64,000 nucleotides of DNA, from assembly GCA_021014325.1 (NCBI GenBank), contig CM037461.1, positions 23,297,376 to 23,361,375 of the forward strand, read 5' to 3'. This DNA comes from Plazaster borealis (Eukaryota > Echinodermata > Asteroidea > Forcipulatida > Labidiasteridae). This document shows, in pieces, positions 44,201 through 56,200 of this stretch. How positions within the stretch are numbered: the stretch's first letter is position 1; every line of letters begins with the position of its first letter. A model generated the notes under the pieces. That model saw nothing but the letters and a program-made list of their open reading frames with translations. It searched no databases and was not told where the DNA came from. Made by a program: the position numbers and the translations under genes.

Positions 44201-47200
44201 TATTCCTATCTGAAAGCACACAAATTTGTACAACAGGGGTGTTTTTTCTTTCATCATTTTCTTGCAACTTCGATGACCAATTGAGCCCAAATTTTCACAG
44301 GCTTGTTATTTTATGCATATGTTGGGATACACCAAGTGAGAACACTGGTCTTTGACAATTACCAAACCTGTGTTCAGTGCCTTTAAACGAGGCAGTGTGT
44401 ACATGTACAAAATAGTACTGTACAAGAGACATATCTACACAGTACACACAACAGATTGTGATACTAATTTTACTGAACATTAACACACTGAAGTGTGGTC
44501 ATGCATATGGTCCGATTAGCCAATTGGAATAGGATTACTGACGAGGCTTGTTTAAAGAAGGTCACAGGATACATATTGTAAAATGTATCTACTCCAATCC
44601 CGCTTGGCTGTTTGCCTTCTTTCTAGTCGTCTTGCCCTTTTCCATGAGCACTATCATTCAATTGACGTGCAAGTTTGCCTCTCGCCCTTATGTCATAGAG
44701 CTGCTTTTAAAGCACAAAAAGTAGCTATAGAGCTGCTTTTAAAGCACAAAAAGTAGCTAAGCACAACAAAAGTATGCATACCAAAATATGGTTCCCAGCC
44801 AAAATTCCATTTCTCATTTATAATCTGTGACTGGTATCCTGCTAATTAGTGCTTAGCAGAAACTTTTTAAGCAATATTTTCTGCTTAAGCAGCTCTATGA
44901 AATTAAGCCAAGATCAAGGCTTTGCTTGCGCTATAAGTTTGTGATCACCATTCTTCGCCTAAAATACAAGGCAGCCGCCAAATTTCTGCGCTACATGTAG
45001 CTGTGTAATTGAAGAATGCCTAGTAATGTAGACTCAGAAGCGCACAAGTAGAAAAATTCCCTGCTAACTTGTGAAATACGCTTGATGTAATGAAGGAGTC
45101 CCTGCTTTCATAATCGCCATGAAATTATGTAGGCCCATTACAAAAACACATGAAAAGCCAATTATTACAATGTATTAAAGGGTCTGTATAAGTGTATACG
45201 TTTGGTAATGACTCTGAAAACTAATGGCATTAAAAACTTACTTGGTAAGAAGTACAGCAGCTTTGGATAGTATAATGCATTTTGAGAAACTTTTCACTTC
45301 AAAGTACTGCGGCTATGGAAAAAAATATCACTTTTTATCCCCCAAACTTTGAATCTGAGAAGCGTTACTGCAGTAGCGCTTCTCAGATTGTGTATACATT
45401 CCAATTGCAGATTATTCTTCCTACGTGGACAAAACACTGCAGATTTTCGGCAGTATCTCAAAAACACTTCTGTCTTTTGAAATTAAATTTTCACAGGTTA
45501 GTTTTAATATGTATACATGTATCTTCAACTACATGTAGGATTGAAACAAACAGTGGGTTCCAATTACCAAACATATACATTGTACAATCCCTTTAACAGT
45601 GTGTGTGCCAGGGAACGATAAATTCTGCCTTCAGACGAGTCTGTGGTAATAAAATTAATTGTCTGAGCACAAAGTAAATGGTGCTTTGTGTCAATCAGAT
45701 TACACTGGGGAACACTTGTAATCTGTAAATTGGATTGGCAATAGGCTTTCATTTTGCAATTATATCTTTTTAATTTAAAATGTCCTTTTAAACATGAAGT
45801 GTGTACTGGGTTCTCTACAGGTTTTTTCAAAACTATGGGGCATTCTGGACCCAAATTGTTTGATGTTTGGCCGTAGCACGCTGAATTGAAACAAGGTATT
45901 CGGAATGTTTTCTACTTGGTGCTCATCTTTGTTTTTAAAAGCCCTACTGTGCAACCTGGAGCATTCTATATGGTTTTCTCTTGATTTTTTTCGGTGAATT
46001 TATTTTTTTAGTTTATGTTTAATCGGCCCGATGTGCTAGCTTGTGCATGGAGAGAACCCTACGTACTGTAGGAACAACACTTCTTTCAGTAGGCCTACAG
46101 TACATGTATCATGTTACAGTGTATGCCCTTGTTAAAAAGCATCGGGTGAAATTGGATCCCTGAAAATTCCCTGAAAACAATCCAATATTTCCATGTACTG
46201 ATAAACAAATTTTAAAAACTCCCTGATTATGGAAACTGTTTTCCCGTAATATGTTGAATGTAATTCTAGATATCTTCCTGGTTGTCGTACACAATCTCCC
46301 TCAGGGTTCTCCCCATGCACAAGCTAGCGTATCTGGCCGATACGCAAGAATTGCGTGCCGATACGCAAGAATTTCGGCCGATACGCAAAAAAAACGGCCG
46401 ATACGCAAAAAATAAAAAAATAATAATATTATGGTAGTTTTACAAAAATCATGAAAAGAAAACAATATAGAATGGTCCAAATTGCACAGTAGGGCTTTGA
46501 AAACCAAGAAAAACACCAAGTAGAAAACATTCCGAGGACCTCGTTTCAATTCAGCGCGCTTCGGCCAAACATCAACAATTTTGGCCCAGAATGCCCCACA
46601 GTTTTACAAAAACCTGGGTAGAACCCTGTACCCTTTGGCAGCTCCGCAACTGCCACATGCATGGTTTTTCTTTTTAAAATAGCTACTCTAGATCGTTGCT
46701 GAAACTGAAAGGAATCCATGTGGCTAGTGAACCATTACTGTATATTAGTTACCCAAGTTCCCCTCCCTGTTGACTGTGTTGATAAAAATGCTAACATTAG
46801 GACTCATCAAGCGGCAACATTTCCCAATTCAACTATTTCAATTCATATCCCATTCATCTTCCAATGCCGTAAATTTGTAGGTAATTCTTTTTTGGGTCAA
46901 GAAAAGTGCAGAAATATGAATGGTGTATCAATGTTAAGGGGGCGTTATATGTACGTGTACATTAGCCAGAGGGGTGTCTGGGTGTCTTTTGGATACCCTG
47001 TTTCAAGCCTGGAATTACACAGAGGCCATGGCCTCCGTTGCCCCTGGTCTTGGCCTTGGTGCCCCTTCAAAAGTGTCCCATAGACTTTCACTTTCAGGTT
47101 TTACAATGGAAGTACCCTTTGCAAAATGAAAATGGCCTTGCCCTCTCAAAGATGAAACTCAAGGTCTGCTGTTTTAAATTAGGACACCCTGTTTTGTCTG

Positions 47201-50200
47201 TCATTTACATGTAAATTTTGGACACCTAGTTTTTTAAATTTCCAGCAAGTTTGTACACCCTTAAATCCTGTCTGAAACCTTGTATGTTCGACATGGGTAT
47301 CATGGTGTGACCCAGAGGGGAATCTGGTTGTCTGTTGATCACCCTGTTTTGAAGTTTTGACTCCCGACCTTATCTTTCATTTTCCTGTGAAAGTACCACT
47401 AAGTGGGCGTTTTGGATCCCCTGTGGTTTTGTTTGCAGACCCAGACGGGTTAAAATGCATCCACCCCTTGCATGTATCGTATGCAATGTATGTAGGCCAC
47501 CATTGCTGAGGTCATGGAATACATGTATGTCTTAGTGTCGATCATTCTCAATACATGCCCCTCGTTTGTGGAACAGGCTGCCAGCAGCAATCCAATCTGC
47601 CAATACATTTGAAATTTTTAAATCTTATCTGAAAACTTACCTTTTTAAAAATTACTTTTCATAACATATTTGTTATTGTATTGTTTTATACTTTTACATT
47701 GCTGTTTTTCTGTAGTAACAATTGTTTCTTCTGTTTTTACAAAATTGTCTGTATTTTTGATGGTTTTAATTGTACAGCGCTTTGTGATGTCTGTGACATG
47801 GAAGGCGTTTTTTTAAATAATAAATAATATAATAATAATATAATAGTGCCTGGATCTTGTGTTTTAGCTAATTTGGGTCCAGAATGCTCCACAGTTTTGA
47901 AAAAAACCTGGGGTGAACCATGGCTAACATCCCTTGGTCTATCTACACCCATGTGTGATAAGGCAGCATTGTATCTGGGCCTACTCGGTGCTTTTCCAAG
48001 TCCTGTTGAAAAATAAAATCCACAAGCATATTACTTGGGTGGGATTCAAACCCATGACCTTTGCCATTCTAGAGCAGATGCCTTACAACTATAGAGGTTT
48101 TACAGCTGACGTCACTATAGCCCCCGCCTACTGCAACGGCAGCCATCTTGCTGGTCAGGGTGAGGATCTTGCCGCTGGTCATTGACCGGCAACATAGTCA
48201 CGTCATAACATCAGGTGACTGTAAAACCTCTATACCACTGAGCTTGCTGGGAAGGTAGAGGCAGTTCGAATCATACATTATGAAGCAGGTACTGCATGGT
48301 TTAAAGGTATCGTACACGCTTGGTAATGACTCAAAACAAATATGAGCATAAAAACTTACTTGGTAACAAGCAACAGAGAGCTGTTGATAGTATAAAACAT
48401 TGTAGGAAACGACTCCCTCTGAAGTAACGTAGTTTTTGAGAAAGAGGTAAGTTCTCACTAAAATAATAAAAACTTCTCGCTAGAAGTTTTTATTCCTATT
48501 TGAAAGCACACAAATTTGTACAACGAGGGTGTTTTTTCTTTCATCATTTTCTTGCAACTTCGATGACCAATTGAGCCCAAATACTCAAACGGTATGTAGA
48601 TCCTTGTCATTTGAAGAAAAAAAATGCACAATAAACCCAAAAATAGGCACAGAAACTCGTGCTCCCCATTCTCTGAAAATTCTAACCTAAAAAAAACCTT
48701 TTCAAACAACATGTAGCGAGACACAAAACCTTGTCCGATATGACATGACCTTGCCTCATTTGGACAAACGAGCGAGGAATGATTTTGTTTGGAAACAAAT
48801 CTGCGAAGCATCCAATAATTATCTATATTGGACAGGCCTATACGATATTAAATTCAGGGATGAGAAATTTCAGACTTTTATCTGAATACAGACTTTTTAC
48901 TGACTGCCTGGTGAAAAAAGTAGCTGTTTCTCAGATATTTTCAGATAATGAAGCCCTACTCTTTAATCTACTTGTGCTGAGGTTACTGTTCCACAAAAAC
49001 TCCTTGAAATCTTTAACTCCACAGGGTTACCAAAATGTGGAAATGCCACCTCTTCAATTAAATTCACATTTATTTCCACTAACAGTAACATATTTCCACA
49101 AATTACAGAATTACATATACATTGTAATGCATACATGTATATAAAAGACAGAATAAGAATAAACTAGCGGGAAAGCGCGTGGAGGCAAGGCCCAGCATAA
49201 GCCAGGTAGCTTGTAGCGGCTAGCCTTTACATAACAAAATACATAAACTAACATAACAATTAAAATTTATAAGGCGCTATTCCATCAAGATCATAGCGTA
49301 CTAGAAAGAAATTAACATGGAAAAAGGTGAGTCTTAAGGACTTTACGAAAAGCAGATAGAGTATTAGATTCCCTAATGACAGTAGGGAGATTGTTCCAAA
49401 TCATTGGCCCAGCCATACTGAAAGCCTTTTGACCTAGAACTTTGTTTGCTCGGGGAACATTCAAGCGAGTGATGTCAAGTGTGGACCGAAGGAATCGTGG
49501 AGGAGTGTAATGTGACAGTCAAGTGGTAATATAACAAGGTGTAGCTTTGTTCAAGCATTTAAAAACTAGAAGAGCAATTTTAAAATGGATTCGTTCTCTA
49601 ATTGGTAGCCAATGAAGTTCCCTAAGTGTACATGCTGAGGACAATACAAAGACGAAACAAACAAACAGACAGACAGACAGACGAACAAAATACTGGAGAA
49701 AATGACAATGACAAAGTATGCAAAAACTTAGAGGAGAAGAACGGTATAGAAACTATGTTACATACTGGGAAATAAGGAACTTTTTATAAGATGTTTTGAA
49801 CCTAGCCACAGAGGATGAGGTTTTGATAGACTGGTCAACCGAATTCCAAAGACGAGGACCATAGTACAGTGTAACGAAGAGTATTGGATGTGTATGATGT
49901 GCGTGCGAATGGGACGTGCATGTTGTTACTATTGTATATCTAGTGTTGTGGTCATGAATGTCTTTATTATAGGTGAAGTAAGACATGAAAAGGACATTTT
50001 GTAGAGCCCAGCTTCCGACCTTTTTGTCAGCAATAACTCTCACCCCTGTAAATGTTGGAGTGTCCCAGCAGTAAATACTTTGTAAATCATCTGTAGGGAT
50101 TTTGTTTCTTTCTGCTCGTGAACCCAGAATACATGCAATACAGTACAGACACACAATGTGTATGTTACATGGTTTAGTGTCGGGGCTTGAACCTTTTACA

Positions 50201-53200
50201 TTGGACCACATGGCCTTAGGCCAGTAGTTTTAGTGTTGGGCCTGTAAACTTATGACTGGACAAGTCCAGCGGTCTTGTGTTTTTCAATTGAATAATAGAA
50301 CCTCACTGTGTAATATCTTATAAACAAAAAACAAGTCATGTTCAAATGTTGACTTTGAGTCTGATAAAACACCTTTCAATTCTTGATAAACTCCTTTCAA
50401 TTATATTGAGTAATGAAGTATGTATACCCATAAAGACAAATGAGATAAATCTTCTCTTATACCGTATGTCATAGTGCTTGTTCTAATAAAAAACAGTATG
50501 CATGTTAAACTGTTCTGGTCTTCTGGTTAGCCAGGATTTGGTAAAAGGGTGTCCAAATTTGCTGGGAATTTAAAAACTGGGAGTCCAAATTGTTCACTTA
50601 CAATACATTTACACAGATAAGACAGGGTGTCCAAATTTAAAACAGGGTGTCCAAAAAACACCCAGACACCCCTCTGGCTAACATAGGCTAGTCTTGTTCA
50701 GAACAATTCTGGGCCAGTAAAAAATGTTGAGCAATAAGCCCTTTGGTCTTGTGGATTTTTCAAGGGGTTAGCCAGGCTTTGGTAAAAGGGTGTCCATATT
50801 TACTGGAAATTTAAAAACTGGGTGTTCAAATTGTTCACCAGATAAAACAGGGTGTCCAAATTTAAAACAGGGTGTCCAAAAGACACCCAGACACCCCTCT
50901 GGCTAACACTACATTTATGCTAGTCTTGTTCAGAACAATTCTGGGCCAGTAAAACATGTCGAGCAACAAGCCCTTTGGTCTTGTGGATTTTTCCCCCAAA
51001 TTCGAGCCCTGAGCGTCTACATTCTATGGTTCAAGTATGTGTTCACCTGTTCACCTGTGCACATTTCCCCCATTCAATTCAGTGCTACATGGATTGGGTT
51101 AGTTGGGTGTGAAATGTGTACACAAGTACAGACTTCATGACCTTTGATACTATGGGGTTCGATCTGAGTAAATACACCAAGGTGCAAATGGACGCCAGAC
51201 TATACCTTGTGTTATTCCCACTCTAGTCTCAGTGGAAGAATCACGCAAAGCATTGTGTAGTATATCAGTGTAGTTTATCAGCAGGGGCAACATTAAATAG
51301 GGTTGCAAATATTGCAATGGTATGCTAATTGGTCACAATGTTCTGGTTTTAAAGAGATGATTGTGAAATGTTATATCAGTGATTGGTACCTCGTAAGTTA
51401 CACACTGGTAGTTGAACGCTAACTTTACAGCTGCTAGACAAATAAAATTATAGAATAAGATTAGAGTGTTCAAAGTGCTCTTTGCAGTGAAGACAAATAA
51501 AATGCTGGCCATGATCTTACTTTCACATACCCAGGGCCCAATTTCATAGAGCTGCTTAAAAGCAGAAAATACTGCTTAAACAATTTCTACTTAGCAAAAA
51601 TAAGCAGGATACCAGCCAAAGATAGTACATGTGAGATGGTATTTTGGCTGGTAACCTTATTCTGGTAAGCATAATTTTATTGTGCTAAGCTACTTTTTTG
51701 TGCTTAAGCAGCTCTGTATGAAATTGGGCCCAGGTCATTGCCTTGTTGTAATTTGAAAATTGTATTTGTGACAAAACAATTATCCAAATATGGTAACTAT
51801 TTAGACTGTTTTAAGAGGAATATTAATTCCTACTTTCAGCTCCCCTGGGTTAAATATGTTCACAATGGATTTAATTTGCATTGTTTCGCCACTTATGAAG
51901 CAGTTACAAGAACTGTCAGCAAGTTAGGATTACTATGTTGCTTTTAGGGTAAGCAGTGGTCATAAAAAAAAAACTGTGGAAGAGCCACTATGTACATGTA
52001 TTGCAGAAAGTGGGGTTTTCCTCCCACATCTAAAACTGAACATTTCTTCTTGTTTCCTATTCATCCTGTTATTGGCGCTAATTGGATGTTGGATGTGCTG
52101 TTGGATGTGTAATCAAATCAAAATAAGTCTTTGCTTTTGAGCCTCAGGTGCAGGGTCTTATCAGATTGACAGAAATAAACAAAACTTGCCGATTCATTTT
52201 GATCAGTTGTGTGTCGTTCGGATGGAAAAAGCAGACTCAATTTCCCCCCTGCTTGCATTTAGGAAGCGTGTCGGAAGGGTTACGTGTGTTTGAATATTTC
52301 AAGCCTAAGGATATAACAAGATGGCTTGAGCATGATGAAGCTCTGCAACTCAAGATCTGAAGGATAAGAAAATAAGGCGTCTACAACACAAGGAAACGTT
52401 CGTCTCAGCCTTAATTATAATGTCAAGCTTATTTTTCCTTCTCGTTAAACACAGGGTCCCCAGCAGAGAAAGCCTGTCTCAGGAAAGGCGACCGAGTCAT
52501 CGAGGTCAACGCGGTCAACATCGAGCGGGAGACACACGCCCAAGTCGTCGCCAGAATCAAGAGCGGCGGGGACCAGACCGCCCTCCTGGTCGTCGACCAC
52601 GAGCTGGACCTTCACAACAAAAAATACGGCATCACAGTGGATGCCAACGAGGCTGTACAAAAGGAGTTCATAAACGATGCCCCCAAGATAAACGGGGATG
52701 CGCCAGAGGAAAACGGGGTGACCCTGGCACCCGTAGTTGTTGAAGTCGCAACCGACCCGGTGCAGGAGGAGTCGGAGCCTGAAAGAACAGAGGAACCGGT
52801 GGAAGAGAATGTGGTTTCTGTGGAGGAGTCGGTACCCGTCGAGTCTGTACCAAACTCAATGCCTGAAGTCGCACAGGTGAGAGTGAAGAGCCACTCAAAT
52901 GGTTGGGCGGGGTGTCTTGACTCTTTCACGCGCCGACCAGAGACCGGTTTCAATCCCTTCAGCAAAATAGTTGTAAAACGAAAAATAAAGATCGCACAGC
53001 CACACAGTTTTCAGAATGGGAGAGAGGACTCTTGAGGGTGCTTTTGTGACCTGGGTTTTTTTTTTTTTTTGGAGGGGGGGGGGTTAACATTGGCAAAAAA
53101 ACCGAGTTTACAATTAATGTGTCCATATGATCAATTTATCACTAATATAAATTGGTGCATGAAAGAGTTAACAGAAAATCTTGTTCAAGGAAGGGATCAT

Positions 53201-56200
53201 TATACAGAGAGTTTTGATGAAAAATATTTGGATTGTTTTCCCAGCGTCTTCTCCCACTCCAGTAATAATAGACTATGCAAGTCTCACGTGTAAACCGGAG
53301 GTCGTTGGTTCAAATCCTGGACTGTTTTCCCAGCGTCTTCTCCCATTCCAGTAATAATAGACTGTGCAAGTCTTAACATGTAAATCGAGGTCGTTGGTTC
53401 AAATCCTGCTCTACTCAATTTTTCTTTGTTCAACCCAAAATTATTATCCCCACAAGTTTTCAACTTCATTTTGTGACTGGTCGTTTTTTTTTATCTTGAC
53501 CGGGTACTTATTTATGGTTTCCATGTCTTGAAGGTTGCTGAGGAGAATGAGGAAGCAGCCACACAGCCTGAAGAAGATGCAGCTGAGCCTGAGGTAGTCA
53601 TTGCCGTGGCTGCAGCAGTGGTGGAGTCAACACCAGAACCAGTCAGGGATCCAAGCCCTGAGAGGGAGTCCTCGCCAGAAAGGGTAAGAACCAAGAACCA
53701 AGATTATAGGAGGGAACTCATACATATTGCGCCACAGCACCTTGTAAACCATTACATGGTGCTATGCAAAGGAATAGGTCTCATACTTCAACACGTAACT
53801 CCACTTACCTTGTAGGAAAAATACCGAGCACTTTGAGACACCCATCGGGAGTATAAAGCGCTATATAAGAACTGCATTATTATTATTATTATTATTATGT
53901 ACATCAGGGGATGTTTTTATAAAGTTGTTTGTTAACAAACAAATTGTATTTAAAGGGTCTGTATATGTTTGGTAATTACTCGTAGAGTTAATGGCAATAA
54001 AAACTTACTTGTCAACAAACAAATTAAGTGTTGGTTTAAGCTTTGCATGGTGTGGACAAATATGAGGTATCTAAATTAAATAGTAAACTTCCGGGTACAA
54101 CCATACATACTCTTTTGTGGGAGTGTTGGCTCTGAAAAGAGCCAGTGGGGTCTCGACGTTTCGAACAGTATACTCTGCTCGTCTTTAGGAGAATGGTACA
54201 CATGGTTGTACCCGCAAGTTTACTATTTATTTTAGTTACCTAACAAACAAATTGTATTTAAAGGTATCGTACACGTTTGGTAATGACTCAAAACAAATAT
54301 TAGCACAAAAATTGACTTGGTAACAAGCAACGGAGAGCTGTTGATAGTATAAAACATTGTAGGAAACGACTCCCTCTGAAGTAACGTAGTTTTCGAGAAA
54401 CAGGTAATTTCTCACTAAAATAATGAAAACTTCTTGCAAGAAGTTTTTATTCCTATCTGAAAGCACACAAATTTGTTCAACAAGGGTGTTTTTTCTTTCA
54501 TCATTTTCTTGCAACTTCAATGACCAATTGAGCCCAAATTTTCACAGGCTTGTTATTTTATGCATATGTTGGGATTCACCAAGTGAGAACACTGGTCATT
54601 GACAATTTCCAAACGTGTTCAGTGCCTTTAAAGGGTCTGTATACGTTTGGTAGTTACTCATAGAATTAATGGCAATAAAAACTTACTTGGTAAGAAGTAT
54701 ACCAGTTTCTGATAGTTCAAAGCATTTTGAGAAACATAAATTTCACTTTGAAGAAATGTGGTTATGGAAAAAGATTTCACTTTTTATCCCCCAAAAATTG
54801 AATCTGAGAAGCGTTTCTGTCAGAAACGTTTCTCATATTGAGTAATCCAATTGCAAATTATTCCTCCTGCGTGGACATAACCGAGAGCTCCAGATTTTCA
54901 GCAATATCTCAAAAATGCTACCACCTTTCGAAATGAAATTGTCACAGGTTAGTTTTATGGTACATGTATGATTGAAACAAACAGTGGGTTCCGATTACCA
55001 AACGTATACACTCCCTTTAATAAGGGAATACAAGAGTAGGCGATGTGGTCTTAAACGGCTGTTTAAAACCGGCAGGTTCGTGGCCATGTGATAAAGGACT
55101 GAGTCGAGGGCCACAACCCTGTTATTGTGATGCAAGGTAATTAGCCGTTGATAGCGCCCTCTTGTGGTCAAAAACATGGTCTATTGATAAATGATCCAGA
55201 AGATTTTACTGCACTTGTGCGCGTTCACTATGGATAATGTATTATTGGATCATTCATGCTTACAAGAACTGCTGGCAATAAGCGTGCCTTTTGCTTTGCT
55301 TTACAGTAAACAGTGGTTAATATGAAATGAAGGGCTTCACTGGTAAGCAGAAAACTTCTGCTTACAGGCTTTGTGATATCTAATGTACATTTGCCTCTGC
55401 GCTATATTTTGCCCCTGTTGTACTTGAATATTTCACCAACTGTTTAACGTGGATTGGTGGTAAGTGCGATTAGCTACTGCCCAGGATTTCTTTAGTGCCA
55501 GAAAAAAAGTTTTTCCTGGTACGGTCAAGTCAATTTCCTTTCGATCGTGCACGGAATGGTTACACACGTGCGCCCTGCAGCTGTGCCTTGAATGTAGGCC
55601 TCCATAGTGCGTGCACGCCTTTACCGCCATGGGAAAACAATTTACAGCATCTATAGCATGGTGCTTACTCTGCAATTCATCTTCCGTTGTATTAAACGCT
55701 ATAGAATAGGGTACGCAACATGATGAAACTGGTATCATGTTATTCCAAGCGTAAAGCTATAATCAGCGTGACTGGAAACCATTGCGAAATCAATGCGAGT
55801 TTTGTTGGATATAATGTACATCATACAGGCGGGAGGGATGCTCGATCCTGGATCATTAAAATAGACTCAAACCAAAGAAGTAGGCTACTTGAAACTTTGG
55901 ATGAAGCTTTTTACTGGTAAATAATTTTTTTTACACGATGTCAAAATATTTTGTAGGAAATGGGCAAAAAAAGACAGAAAAATGTGTGGTGGTCGGAAAA
56001 CGAAATAATTCTGCTCGTGGTGGTCGGGGAATCATGAGTGCCGGTCAGGTTTTCCGGCACCGACCACCGTGGGCAGAACCCTGTAATTGCTAAGCAAAAT
56101 GTGATGTCAGAGTACATGTACATGTACATCGCTGTGGGAATATTTACAAACCTGGTCTGGAATCGTTGTCGTTGAGCTACATGTACAAGCCCAGCAGTCA

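Noticed and set aside
49753..50211. Host gene of 152 codons
   Set aside because: The C-terminal half is a retrotransposon reverse-transcriptase end; the rest is unrecognisable.
52420..52743. Arg/Gly-rich open frame of 107 codons
   Set aside because: Out-of-frame reading of NHERF exon 2; it starts in the intron and shows no splice logic.
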